Positions 16,832 through 25,834 of a DNA stretch of 44,710 bases are shown one piece after another. Positions within the stretch are counted from its first letter, which is position 1. Each line of letters opens with the position of its first letter. The notes under the pieces were generated by a model. That model made no database searches. It had not been told where the DNA came from and worked only from the letters and a program-made list of their open reading frames with translations. Both the position numbers and the translations under genes were made by a program. Source of the stretch: CAUZFZ01 sp963579025 (GTDB lineage Bacteria; Planctomycetota; Planctomycetia; Planctomycetales; Planctomycetaceae); NCBI GenBank assembly GCA_963579025.1, contig CAUZFZ010000081.1, positions 1-44,710 on the forward strand. Direction: 5' to 3'.

Positions 16832-19800
16832 ATGGCTTTCACAGGGCCCGCTCGCTCAACGTCTCGACACACACACGCACGATCTCAGAGTGGAGCACTA
16901 CTCACCTGCATGCTGCGGGGCCGAGACCGACGCCGTTCACAGGCCGCAAGCAATGCCTCTGAAGTACTCGAAAACCGAGCACTTCTAACACACGTTGGTG
17001 CAATCGATGTCCTGTTTGCTCCCGGAACAGCGCAGTCCGTCATCGATGCACACCTTGCCAATGAAGCACAGGCGGGCGAGCCTGGATTTGCCGAGTTCAA
17101 CGCCGATGACCGCTGGGGAACCACAGCGACGAATACCGGTGGCGGACTGGGACAGGGCGATCCGACGACTCTGACGTGGAGCATTGCCGACGACGGGACG
17201 AACATCCCAGGGTTCAATGGTGAGGCCGACGCACCCAGCAACCTGATCGCGTTTCTGGCGGGAATTTACGGCGAGGACAGCCCGGGAGACGACGATCTCA
17301 CGAACGAGCCGTGGTTCGACGAGGTCCAGCGTTCCCTGGACCGCTGGAGTGCCGTGTCCAGCCTTAACTATGTCTATGAGCCGAACGATGACGGAGCCGA
17401 TTTTAGTGGTTCGTCCAATGCCGCCCCGGGAATCGATGGGGTCCGTGGGGACGTCCGCATCGGTGGACACAACATCGACGGCAATTCCGGTGTGCTGGCC
17501 TACAACTTCTTCCCCGACAATGGCGAGATGGTGATCGACACGGCGGACTCCTTCTACTCCGACATCCGCAATGATTCGATTCGATTTCGAAACGTCGTCG
17601 CACACGAAGCCGGACACGGCTTTGGGCTGAGTCACGTGATTTCGAATGACTCACAGTTCCTCATGGAGCCGTTTCTGAGTTCGAACTTTGACGGACCACA
17701 ACTTGATGACATCCTTGGTGTCCAGCGCAATTACGGTGACGTCTTCGAATTCGCAAATGGCAACGAAACGACTGGCACTGCGACAGGACTCGGCTCGATT
17801 GCTGACGGTGCAACCGTCACGATCGGGGCCGATGCGGCAGACACGGTCGTCGCAGCCACGGACACTGGTTTCGTCAGCATTGATGATAACTCCGACACCG
17901 ATGTCTACAGCTTCAGCGTTGTGGCCAACGCATCGGTCAGTGTTTCGGTTGATCCGGTCGGGCCAACGTATTCCCAGGGCCGGCAGGGCGGCTCAGAGTC
18001 TTCGTTCAACGCTGGCAGCCAGAGCGATCTGACCGTCGAGATACTGTCGGGCACAGGGTCCGTTCTGGCGACAGCGAACGCGAACGGCCTCGGCGGCACC
18101 GAGACAATCAGCAGCTTCGATCTGGGAACGGCCGCCGGCAACTTCCATATCCGAATCTCTGGCGCACAGGATGCCATCCAGCTTTACCAGTTGGACGTCT
18201 CCGTGTCTGTGGATGCCGCCGCATCCAGTGTCTCGATCGCCGCAGCGAATGCCACGCAGGCGGAAGGTGACTCCGGGACGACCGCGTTTACATTCGACGT
18301 CACGCGAACCGGTGATCTCGCTACGACCGGCACAGTGGCATGGGCCGTGGCTGGCAGCGGAACCAACGCCGCGGACGCAGGTGATTTCGGGGGATCACTG
18401 CCGTCCGGAACAGTCACGTTTGATCCCGGGGTCGGAACGGAACAGATCACAATTGACGTCGCTGGAGATGTGATCGTCGAGAATGACGAAGGCTTTACCG
18501 TCACGCTCAGCAGTCCTTCCACTGGGGTAACAATCGATACGGCATCAGCCAGTGGAACGATCGAGAACGATGATACCTCGATTTCGATTGCGGCGAACGA
18601 CGCCACCAAAGCCGAGGGCGACGCCGGATCAACGGCGTTTACATTCACGGTCACTCGCAGTGGTGACACCACCGGCGCCGGGTCAGTCTCTTACAGTGTG
18701 ACCGGAAACGGGGCGACGGCGGATGACTTTGCGGGCGGCGTCTTTGCAACAGGCACTGTGAATTTCACCGCTGGCCAGACGTCACAGACTGTCACGATTG
18801 ACGTCGCGGGTGATCTCGACGTTGAAGGGGACGAAGACTTTACGGTCACGCTTTCCAGCCCGACGGACGGAGCCACACTCGGGTCTGCGTCTGCCAGTGG
18901 AACGATCACGAATGACGATACGGACCTGAGCATTGCGGCCACAAACGCGTCGCAACGTGAAGGCGACTCCGGCTCCACCGCATTCACATTTACAGTGACT
19001 CGCGACGGGAGCACGACTGGGGCGCAGACGGTGGACTACGCAGTGACCGGAAGTGGCGTAAACACGGCGAACGGCACTGATTTCACGGGCGGGGTTTTGC
19101 CGATGGGGACAGTCGCGTTCGCTGACGGTGATTCGTCTGCAACGATCACAATTAACGTGAGCGGCGATTCCGATGTGGAACTCGACGAGGGGTTCACAGT
19201 GACGCTCGCGAATCCATCCGGCAACGCGGAGATCACAACCGCAACGGCCAACGGGACGATTCTCAACGACGACGTGAACATCGACATTAATTTGGTCGCG
19301 AATCAGGCCAGCGGCCTGGAAGGTGACTCTGGTTCGACGGCGTTCACGTTCCAGGTCACGCGTTCCGGCTTCACCGGCGTGGAAACGACTGTGGACTTTG
19401 ACGTGCTGGCGTCGGCCAGTGGAGCGAATGCCGCAGATTTTACCGGCGGTGTCTTGCCGTCGGGAACGGTGACATTCACGGTTGGCGACACGGACGAAAC
19501 AATCACGATCAACGTCAGCGGTGATACTCTTGTCGAAGCGGACGAGGCCTTTACGATCAGTCTATCAAATGCCGACAACGGTGAGATCGTCACCGGCACG
19601 GCCACAAGCACGATCACTAACGACGATTCGAACCTCTCCATTACGGCTCTGGATGTGAGCCAGGCCGAAGGTAACGCGGGCGAGAGCACGGTGTATCGAT
19701 TCCTCGTCACTCGCAGCGGTGACACCAGCGGTGCGGCATCGGCCAGTTTCGCTGTCTCGGGTGATGCCGACGCCGCCGACTTTGGCGGCGCACTACCGAG

Positions 19801-20818
19801 CGGCACCGTTTCTTTTGCCGCCGGTGAAACAACGCAGCAGATCGACATCACTGTTGCGGGCGATGACACGATTGAGCCTGACGAGACGTTTACCGTCACG
19901 TTGTCCAGTGCCGTGGGGGCGACGATCGCGACTGGTTCGGCCAGTAGTACGATTGGGAACGACGATCAGGAAGACTCTGGCGTCTTCCTGGACGGCGGAG
20001 TCCTGACCGTCATTGGCACGGGTGACAACGATTATGTGTCACTCTACGGTCGAGGCCGCAACATCAGCGTCTTTACTTACAACTTCGCGACGCGTGGGTT
20101 TACGTACGACGTCTTCAGCAAGTCGGACGTGGCGAGCATTTCTGTCGACGTCGGTGCGGGCAACGACCAGGTGTACCTGGGCGGCAGCATTTACCGGGAT
20201 TCCACGATTGAACTCGGCGACGGCAACGATCGAGTGTCGGGCGGACGTCGCAGCGATGTGATCAATGGCGGCAACGGGAATGACGTCATTTACGGTAACA
20301 ACGGAAACGATGTTATCGATGGCGGAGCAGGCAACGATTACATCCGCGGCGGCAATCACAACGACATCCTGCGAGGCGGTAATGGCAACAACTGGATCTA
20401 CGGCGACAACGGACACGACGTCCTGGTCGGCGGAGATGACTTCGACTACCTCAATGGTGGAAGCGGGCGGGACATCCAGATTGGTGGCGGCGGTCAGGAT
20501 TGGCTCGTGGGGAGTAACGGCGACGACATTCTGATTGGCGGGTCGACCATCTACGACAATGACGATGCCGCCTTGACGGCGCTGCTGACGGCTTGGACAT
20601 CAAGAACCAGTTACAACAATCGCGTCAACGCCATTCGCGCCGGGAGTGGCAGCCTGAACGGGATCAAGTTGGAAGCTGGAACAACCGTCCATGATGACGG
20701 CGTTAGAGATGTCCTGATTGGTAACCGTGGTCGCGACTGGTATTTCGGAGACACATCGGGCTCAGATCGCGACTGGATCTTCCGCAGCTTTAACGAACTG
20801 GTTGACGCACTGCCGTGA
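16832..20818 (+). CDS. Giant secreted metzincin / Calx-beta / RTX protein
   Basis: 1328 residues. The basic N-terminus ends in LENRALL (46-52), the 'LExRxLL' motif seen at the start of many large planctomycete exported proteins. A metzincin domain follows with HEAGHGFGLSH at 258-268 (HExxHxxGxxH, three zinc His) and a likely Met-turn in FLMEP. Residues about 310-455 look like a PPC-type beta domain. Five Calx-beta repeats of about 117 residues begin near 467, 583, 700, 817 and 934; each opens with a variant of SIAA-N-A-AEGDSG and closes with NDD, so they should bind calcium. RTX nonapeptides (GGNGNDVI type) fill about 1129-1238. GGAG precedes the ATG; an ATG at 16910 would still keep LENRALL. 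Likely a calcium-stabilised secreted protease or adhesin. A terminator follows. Confidence 0.9.
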   Translation: MAFTGPARSTSRHTHARSQSGALLTCMLRGRDRRRSQAASNASEVLENRALLTHVGAIDVLFAPGTAQSVIDAHLANEAQAGEPGFAEFNADDRWGTTATNTGGGLGQGDPTTLTWSIADDGTNIPGFNGEADAPSNLIAFLAGIYGEDSPGDDDLTNEPWFDEVQRSLDRWSAVSSLNYVYEPNDDGADFSGSSNAAPGIDGVRGDVRIGGHNIDGNSGVLAYNFFPDNGEMVIDTADSFYSDIRNDSIRFRNVVAHEAGHGFGLSHVISNDSQFLMEPFLSSNFDGPQLDDILGVQRNYGDVFEFANGNETTGTATGLGSIADGATVTIGADAADTVVAATDTGFVSIDDNSDTDVYSFSVVANASVSVSVDPVGPTYSQGRQGGSESSFNAGSQSDLTVEILSGTGSVLATANANGLGGTETISSFDLGTAAGNFHIRISGAQDAIQLYQLDVSVSVDAAASSVSIAAANATQAEGDSGTTAFTFDVTRTGDLATTGTVAWAVAGSGTNAADAGDFGGSLPSGTVTFDPGVGTEQITIDVAGDVIVENDEGFTVTLSSPSTGVTIDTASASGTIENDDTSISIAANDATKAEGDAGSTAFTFTVTRSGDTTGAGSVSYSVTGNGATADDFAGGVFATGTVNFTAGQTSQTVTIDVAGDLDVEGDEDFTVTLSSPTDGATLGSASASGTITNDDTDLSIAATNASQREGDSGSTAFTFTVTRDGSTTGAQTVDYAVTGSGVNTANGTDFTGGVLPMGTVAFADGDSSATITINVSGDSDVELDEGFTVTLANPSGNAEITTATANGTILNDDVNIDINLVANQASGLEGDSGSTAFTFQVTRSGFTGVETTVDFDVLASASGANAADFTGGVLPSGTVTFTVGDTDETITINVSGDTLVEADEAFTISLSNADNGEIVTGTATSTITNDDSNLSITALDVSQAEGNAGESTVYRFLVTRSGDTSGAASASFAVSGDADAADFGGALPSGTVSFAAGETTQQIDITVAGDDTIEPDETFTVTLSSAVGATIATGSASSTIGNDDQEDSGVFLDGGVLTVIGTGDNDYVSLYGRGRNISVFTYNFATRGFTYDVFSKSDVASISVDVGAGNDQVYLGGSIYRDSTIELGDGNDRVSGGRRSDVINGGNGNDVIYGNNGNDVIDGGAGNDYIRGGNHNDILRGGNGNNWIYGDNGHDVLVGGDDFDYLNGGSGRDIQIGGGGQDWLVGSNGDDILIGGSTIYDNDDAALTALLTAWTSRTSYNNRVNAIRAGSGSLNGIKLEAGTTVHDDGVRDVLIGNRGRDWYFGDTSGSDRDWIFRSFNELVDALP

Positions 20819-20845
20819 TCGTCCAAATGAACCACTGTCTGAATG

Positions 20846-20876
20846 ACGGGGAGTCCAGAACGGGCTCCCCGTTTTC
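20846..20876 (+). terminator. Terminator after the giant secreted protein gene
   Basis: An 8-bp stem ACGGGGAG (20846-20853) / CTCCCCGT (20865-20872) runs straight into TTTTC, 28 nt after the stop codon. Confidence 0.75.
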
Positions 20877-20981
20877 TATGCGCGCCGTGCGTTCGTCTCT
20901 GCTCGCGACATCGGACGACGCACGCGGTCCTGGCCGGCTCAGCACGTTCTGAGTCAGTTCCGTCAGGTGGGCGTCCTCGAG

Positions 20982-22562
20982 CTACTCCGACACGCGAATG
21001 ATCCGCCGACCCGAGACCATCTGACCGAACATGTCGGTGGACCGCACCTGGATCAAATGACTTCCCGTGCTGAGTCCCTTCGGTAGCGGCGACATCCACA
21101 GGTGGGACGATGGACGCGGAGCCGACATCGTGCGCCACGGTTTATTGGTGAGTGCGGCGTCGATCGCATAGGTCTGCTCGTAATACGGATCATTACGGAC
21201 TGTGTGTTCCATCGTCGTCCAGTCGCCGGAATCGACTCGCATCTCCGTGCGTGACCGCGACGACCCGTTAAACACGTTTACGAAAATCGTTGTTTCTTCT
21301 TCAGCAGCGGTGGAGACAACATCGGGGGCTTGGATCTGTAACTGATAATCCTCAGGTCGGCCTGCCGGCCGGTAGTCGAGGGCGTATTTTGTGCCGTCGA
21401 AGGAAATGATTGAGTAGCCGTTCGGTGTGCCGTCGGTGCAAGTGGTATGTGGAATCTGGCGTTCGTCCGTGGCACCGGACCACCAGCTTCCACTGACAGT
21501 CACGTTGATAAAGTGGTGATGCGGTTCAGGTCCCTGCCAACCATCGTCTCGCGTGATAAAGCGATGTTCGAGCCGATGCGTGTGGGCAGACATCGACATG
21601 GCAAACGGCCGCTTTTCGATCAGGCGGTACAGATCCTGCCGATCTTCCACTTCGGTCAACGGAATGTGCATCATCACAACCAGTAGCTGGTCGTCGGGGA
21701 TACCGGCCAGGTCGTTGCGAATGAACTCGATCTGCTGCTTGCCGAGTCCGCCGCGATAACGACCGCGTTTTCCGGGCGTGTCCACAACCCACTCGACATC
21801 GTCCAGTACAAGGAAATGCACGGTGCCGTAATCAAACGAGTAGTACGCCGGACCGAAGTTCTGCTCGAAAGTCGCGTTGCTGATGCGGTCGTTCGCCGCG
21901 TCGTAGTTGATGTCGTGGTTGCCCACGATGTTGTACCAGGGGATACCCAGCAGCGCGATCGATCGTGCCTGTGACTCGAACAGCGACAGATCGTCAAACA
22001 AAATGTCGCCAAGGGTGACCCCGAACGACGCGTCTGTCCCCACTAACCCCTCAACGACGTCGTGAGCGATCCAGTCGATTTCCTTCTGATCACGAGGCTG
22101 CGGGTCGCCGAACAGAATCGCTTTGAACTGATCCGGTTCCTTCTGCGGAGACAGCGGAAAATCGACAGACTCGGGCAGCGGTCCGGTCGGTTCGACGCCT
22201 GCGTATTTCAGTTCGGGTGATCCGGCCGGCTTATGGATGTAATAGAACTGCGGCAGGTTGTGCTCGTTCAAGGGTGTGCGCCAGTTGCGTGGTTTGATGA
22301 CGAAAATGATTGTGTCGTCATCGATGGCCAGTTCGTACGCCCCGCTGTCGTCTGTCTGCACGATTCCCTGACCGTTAGACACGCGAACGCCGGCAAGTCC
22401 TTTCTCGCCCGCATCACGCTTGCCGTTGCCGTTGGCGTCGTGAAAAACAACGCCCCGTGCGGATCGTTCCGTGCCGGAGTCCTTGTCCGAATGGACACCC
22501 GCAGCGAGGGCGATGCCAAGTAACACGGCGGCAGAAGTCACGCTGAGAATCAGTTTGCGCAT
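20982..22562 (-). CDS. Secreted calcineurin-like metallophosphoesterase
   Basis: A 526-residue exported phosphoesterase. A signal segment (LILSVTSAAVLLGIALAAG) opens the protein when the ATG at 22562 is used. An N-terminal beta domain (about 35-95) carries HDANGNGKRDAGEKGLAGV, a calcium-binding SdrD/MetallophosN-like repeat. The catalytic domain has the dimetal motifs GDPQ (152-155), GDI (185-187), GNHD (214-217), MMHIPL and SAHTH. A C-terminal beta domain (MetallophosC-like) ends the chain. It would hydrolyse phosphomono- or diesters at the surface or in the periplasm; the substrate is unknown. It is divergent from the potassium transporter gene with 166 nt between the starts. Confidence 0.9.
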   Translation of the reverse strand: MRKLILSVTSAAVLLGIALAAGVHSDKDSGTERSARGVVFHDANGNGKRDAGEKGLAGVRVSNGQGIVQTDDSGAYELAIDDDTIIFVIKPRNWRTPLNEHNLPQFYYIHKPAGSPELKYAGVEPTGPLPESVDFPLSPQKEPDQFKAILFGDPQPRDQKEIDWIAHDVVEGLVGTDASFGVTLGDILFDDLSLFESQARSIALLGIPWYNIVGNHDINYDAANDRISNATFEQNFGPAYYSFDYGTVHFLVLDDVEWVVDTPGKRGRYRGGLGKQQIEFIRNDLAGIPDDQLLVVMMHIPLTEVEDRQDLYRLIEKRPFAMSMSAHTHRLEHRFITRDDGWQGPEPHHHFINVTVSGSWWSGATDERQIPHTTCTDGTPNGYSIISFDGTKYALDYRPAGRPEDYQLQIQAPDVVSTAAEEETTIFVNVFNGSSRSRTEMRVDSGDWTTMEHTVRNDPYYEQTYAIDAALTNKPWRTMSAPRPSSHLWMSPLPKGLSTGSHLIQVRSTDMFGQMVSGRRIIRVSE

Positions 22563-22728
22563 CTGATCGTTTCTGTAGGTGGGGCAGGGCAGGGGGAGTC
22601 CCACGCGAGGCACTCGGAACAGGTCTTTGCGTCCCGACAGTCCGCTCTTTAGACTCGCACGCGGGGTTGATCACCCGCTTCATAGTTCATTCGCTTCACA
22701 GATCAATCGCGACGGCACCGAGGAACCC

Positions 22729-24339
22729 ATGAACTGGCTGCTGCTGTGCCGGATGCTCGGCCTGCTCGGAATGCTTGTCGGCGGGTCGATGCTGTTCAGT
22801 CTGCCCTGGGCATTCCCCGCGTGCGGTCAGACCGACACCTTCGAGAACGATGGCTTCCGAGGGCTCGTGGGGTCAATCGTTATCAGCCTGGCCGTCGGTG
22901 GCGGTCTGTATTTCGTGGGCCGGCGTGAACGCGACGGCATTCTGCGAAAAGAGGCTCTGGCAATCGTCGGGCTCGGCTGGCTGCTGGCCGGATTGCTCGG
23001 GAGTCTGCCGTTTCTGCTTTCCGGTGCCAGCCGTCATTCCGGAGATGTCATCGTGCCGATGACGATACCGGATGCGATTTTCGAATCGATCTCCGGATTT
23101 ACGACGACAGGCGCATCCGTGCTGACTCACCTGGAAGCGCCACCCGTGGGTACAGATGACGCGAATGCTCCGCGGAAACTGGTGCCGCGGTGCATCATGT
23201 TCTGGCGGAGCTTCACGCACTGGCTTGGCGGCATGGGCATCATCGTGCTGTTCATCGCGGTTCTTGGTCAGATTGGGGCTGGCGGAAAAGCACTCATGCG
23301 GCGTGAGGTTCCCGGCCTGATTTCCGAAACCGTACGTCCGCGTGTGCGGGAAACGGCGATCGTCATGTGGGCCATTTATGTTGGTCTGAGCGTCATTCAG
23401 GCACTGCTGCTGTGGCTTGAAGGACTCACGTTTTACGACTCACTGTGTCACACGTTCGGGACGGTGGCGACTGGTGGATTCAGCACGTGGAACGCCAGTC
23501 TGGGTCACTACACAAAGCCAGTCGTGCAGTGGACCGTGCTGGTGTTCATGATCCTGGCCGGCACGAATTTCAATCTGTACTTCCTGCTGCTGACAGGCAA
23601 CCGATCGCAGCGGGAGCAGGCCAGCCGCTGGAGTCGTCTGGGACCATTGCTGCGGGATCCCGAATTCCGGCTGTACCTGACGATTATTTCGGCCGCGACC
23701 GTGCTTCTGGGTTTCAGCCTCTGGCGGAACGCCCAGTATGAGTCCTCCGAGGAAATCCTCAGGCACTCCGCATTTGCCGCCGTGTCGATCATGACCACAA
23801 CTGGTTTCGGCACTGAGGACTTCGATCAATGGAGTGGGTTCAGCCGTGGCCTACTGGTCGGGTTGATGTTCGTGGGCGGGTGTTCGGGATCGACCGGTGG
23901 TGGAATCAAAGTGGTTCGTTTTCTGTTGTTCGCCCGCATTCTGAAGCTCGAACTGGAGAACGCCTTTCGCCCGAATGTCGTTCGTCCGCTGCGGATTGCC
24001 GGTGTTAATCTGGAGAACACTCTGCGACACGACGTGATCGTGTATTTCAGCTTCATGCTGCTGATCTTCGTGTCGAGCTGGCTGCTGATGCTGGCCATCG
24101 AACCAGGCCGTCCCTGGCAGGACACGGGACATGAATCTCAGCTTCTGGATAGCGCAACCGCGGTCGCCGCGACGCTGAACAACATCGGCCCAGGTCTGGG
24201 AGCTGTCGGCCCGACGATGAATTTCTCGTTGCTTGCGCCGCAGACGAAGCTCCTGCTGAGCCTGCTGATGCTGATGGGCCGACTGGAGCTGTTCGCAATT
24301 CTGGTGCTGTTCGTCCCATCGTTCTGGAAGACGCAGTAG
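22729..24339 (+). CDS. trkH: TrkH/KtrB-type potassium uptake transporter
   Basis: A 536-residue polytopic membrane protein, the ion-conducting subunit for potassium uptake. The ATG at 22729 has GAGGA 6 nt upstream. All four pore-loop repeats with their filter glycines are visible: SGFTTTGAS (122-130), GTVATGGFS (near 246), TTTGFGT (356-362) and NNIGPGLG (484-491). MFWRSFTHWLGGMGI is also a TrkH hallmark. These proteins need a cytoplasmic TrkA/KtrA RCK subunit that binds nucleotides, and none is encoded in this window, so the partner must be elsewhere. No regulatory element is obvious. Confidence 0.93.
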   Translation: MNWLLLCRMLGLLGMLVGGSMLFSLPWAFPACGQTDTFENDGFRGLVGSIVISLAVGGGLYFVGRRERDGILRKEALAIVGLGWLLAGLLGSLPFLLSGASRHSGDVIVPMTIPDAIFESISGFTTTGASVLTHLEAPPVGTDDANAPRKLVPRCIMFWRSFTHWLGGMGIIVLFIAVLGQIGAGGKALMRREVPGLISETVRPRVRETAIVMWAIYVGLSVIQALLLWLEGLTFYDSLCHTFGTVATGGFSTWNASLGHYTKPVVQWTVLVFMILAGTNFNLYFLLLTGNRSQREQASRWSRLGPLLRDPEFRLYLTIISAATVLLGFSLWRNAQYESSEEILRHSAFAAVSIMTTTGFGTEDFDQWSGFSRGLLVGLMFVGGCSGSTGGGIKVVRFLLFARILKLELENAFRPNVVRPLRIAGVNLENTLRHDVIVYFSFMLLIFVSSWLLMLAIEPGRPWQDTGHESQLLDSATAVAATLNNIGPGLGAVGPTMNFSLLAPQTKLLLSLLMLMGRLELFAILVLFVPSFWKTQ

Positions 24340-24921
24340 CACCTGTGCGTTGCGAAGAGGCTGTGCGGCTTCTGAGGCAAGTTCAGAAGCCAATGCCTGG
24401 CGGCACGAACATCGAATATCGAACAAGGAATTTCGAATGATGAAGTGCTTCACTTCGGACTTCGAAATTCCTTGTTCGATATTCGATATTCGTTGCGAAA
24501 CGCCAGCGACAACATGTTGGTCGATCCGAGAATCGCAGGACCTAAGTCGCACCTACTCAACCTGTTCTGGCTGACCGTCTTCGCTGGCCGGCTTGCTTTT
24601 CTGCTGGGCGAGGTACTCAACCAGGTCCCGCCTGGGGCACACCGAGCCACAATGTAACCGCACTGCGCGAGCAGTAATCGTCTACGACAGAATTGACTCA
24701 TTGGGCTTCTGAACCAGTCTTGAGATGGTCGATTCCAAGCCGGTCTTCACCACCTGGCAGCGTCGCTTTCCGTTGTGATGATTCGGGGCGCGATGCCCCA
24801 AAATGCCGGCTTGCGAGCGAGTTGACGAACGCCGCCGAAACCTGCTGCAATGCTGGCAGGTTCTCCGTTGGAGCGTCTCTGCGTCATTCCCGATCGCCAC
24901 AACAGCGTAACAATCACGACC
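24340..24921. other. Gap with a perfect palindrome and a possible gene remnant
   Basis: Apart from the repeat at 24413-24485, one minus-strand stretch (about 24660 down to 24553) reads RRDLVEYLAQQKSKP...EQVE-stop. This resembles the C-terminal end of a PSCyt/cytochrome-type domain. It has no start codon and no haem motif, so at best it is a remnant. The remaining sequence up to the DnaJ start is unremarkable. Confidence 0.35.
24413..24485. repeat. Perfect 25-bp-arm inverted repeat
   Basis: The arms at 24413-24437 (beginning CGAATATCGAACAAGG) and 24461-24485 are exact reverse complements. The 23-nt loop contains a further GAAGTG...CACTTC stem, so nearly all 73 bases can pair. Elements of this sequence type recur in planctomycete genomes, which I recall and have not checked. 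Confidence 0.85.
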
Positions 24922-25818
24922 ATGGAAGATCTCTACAACGTCCTCGGAGTCGAGCGCGGCACGTCGCAGGATGTAATTCGAAAGGCGCACCGTAAGCTGT
25001 CTCGCGAGAATCACCCGGATCGCAATCCGGGTAATGAAGCTGCGTCTCAGAAGTTCAAGCAGGTACAGGCCGCGTACGAAGTCCTTGGCGACGCTGAAAA
25101 ACGGGCGAAGTACGACCGCTTTGGCCATGCTGGCGGACGCGGTGGTCCCGGTCCGATCGATCTGAGTGAGCTGTTTGGCAACGACGCAGACATGGGAAGT
25201 CTGTTCGCGGAGGCCTTCGGACTCGGAGGCGGCCGTGGAGGTGGCGGGTTCGGTGGGCAGCCTCGAGCCCGCAGGGGTCGCGACACAGAGGCCACGATCG
25301 AAATCGCATTCAGCACGGCAGCCGAAGGCGGCAAGCATGGGCTGACAGTCACAACACAGGGCCGTCGGGAAGAGCTGACTATCACTATTCCGCCGGGCGT
25401 CAGTTCAGGCAGTGTGATTCGATTGGGCGGCCAGGGCGGCGCCGGTTCCGGTGGTGGACCGAACGGCGACCTGCTGGCCCGCATCAAGGTGGCACCGCAT
25501 CCTTACTTCCGCCGTGAGGGAAGTAATCTGCTCGTCGACGTGCCGATTACGATCGCAGAGGCTGCTTTGGGTGGCCAGGTTGATGTGCCGACACTCAGCG
25601 AGGGTATCATCACCATGACAGTGCCGCCGGGCTCATCCAGCGGGACAAAGCTGCGTCTGCGTGGCAAGGGCGTCACGGACCCGAAAACGAAGCAACGCGG
25701 CGATCTGATTGCTGTCGTGAAAATTGTCGCCCCGAAAGACCTGGACGATCGATCGCGAGAACTGCTTACGGAATTCGGCGTGCTGAATCCCGTCGATCCA
25801 CGTGCCGACTTGTGGTGA
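24922..25818 (+). CDS. DnaJ/CbpA-type Hsp40 co-chaperone
   Basis: A 298-residue type II J-domain protein that would stimulate the ATPase of DnaK and deliver unfolded clients. The J domain is at about 1-65 with the essential HPD at 31-33 (ENHPDRNPG). A Gly-rich linker with GGGRGGGGFGG follows (about 105-115). Two C-terminal beta-barrel client domains (about 125-290) come next, including TIPPGVSSGSVIRLGGQG and TVPPGSSSGTKLRLRGKG. The cysteine zinc-finger domain of classical DnaJ is absent, as in CbpA. The ATG at 24922 starts exactly at the J domain (MEDLYNVLGV). It ends 16 nt from the convergent DUF1501 gene with no visible terminator between. Confidence 0.92.
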   Translation: MEDLYNVLGVERGTSQDVIRKAHRKLSRENHPDRNPGNEAASQKFKQVQAAYEVLGDAEKRAKYDRFGHAGGRGGPGPIDLSELFGNDADMGSLFAEAFGLGGGRGGGGFGGQPRARRGRDTEATIEIAFSTAAEGGKHGLTVTTQGRREELTITIPPGVSSGSVIRLGGQGGAGSGGGPNGDLLARIKVAPHPYFRREGSNLLVDVPITIAEAALGGQVDVPTLSEGIITMTVPPGSSSGTKLRLRGKGVTDPKTKQRGDLIAVVKIVAPKDLDDRSRELLTEFGVLNPVDPRADLW

Positions 25819-25834
25819 GAATGGGCTGTTCAAC

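Noticed and set aside
18184..19899. Several long minus-strand frames (162, 107, 83 and 198 codons) opposite the giant gene
   Set aside because: They lie antisense to the Calx-beta repeats, share a repeated low-complexity composition that mirrors the sense repeats, and have no start signals.
20039..20534. Frames on both strands through the Gly/Asp-rich region, and the idea of a DNA satellite or CRISPR-like array
   Set aside because: The periodicity is explained by RTX nonapeptide codons in the sense frame. Units are degenerate and there are no spacers.
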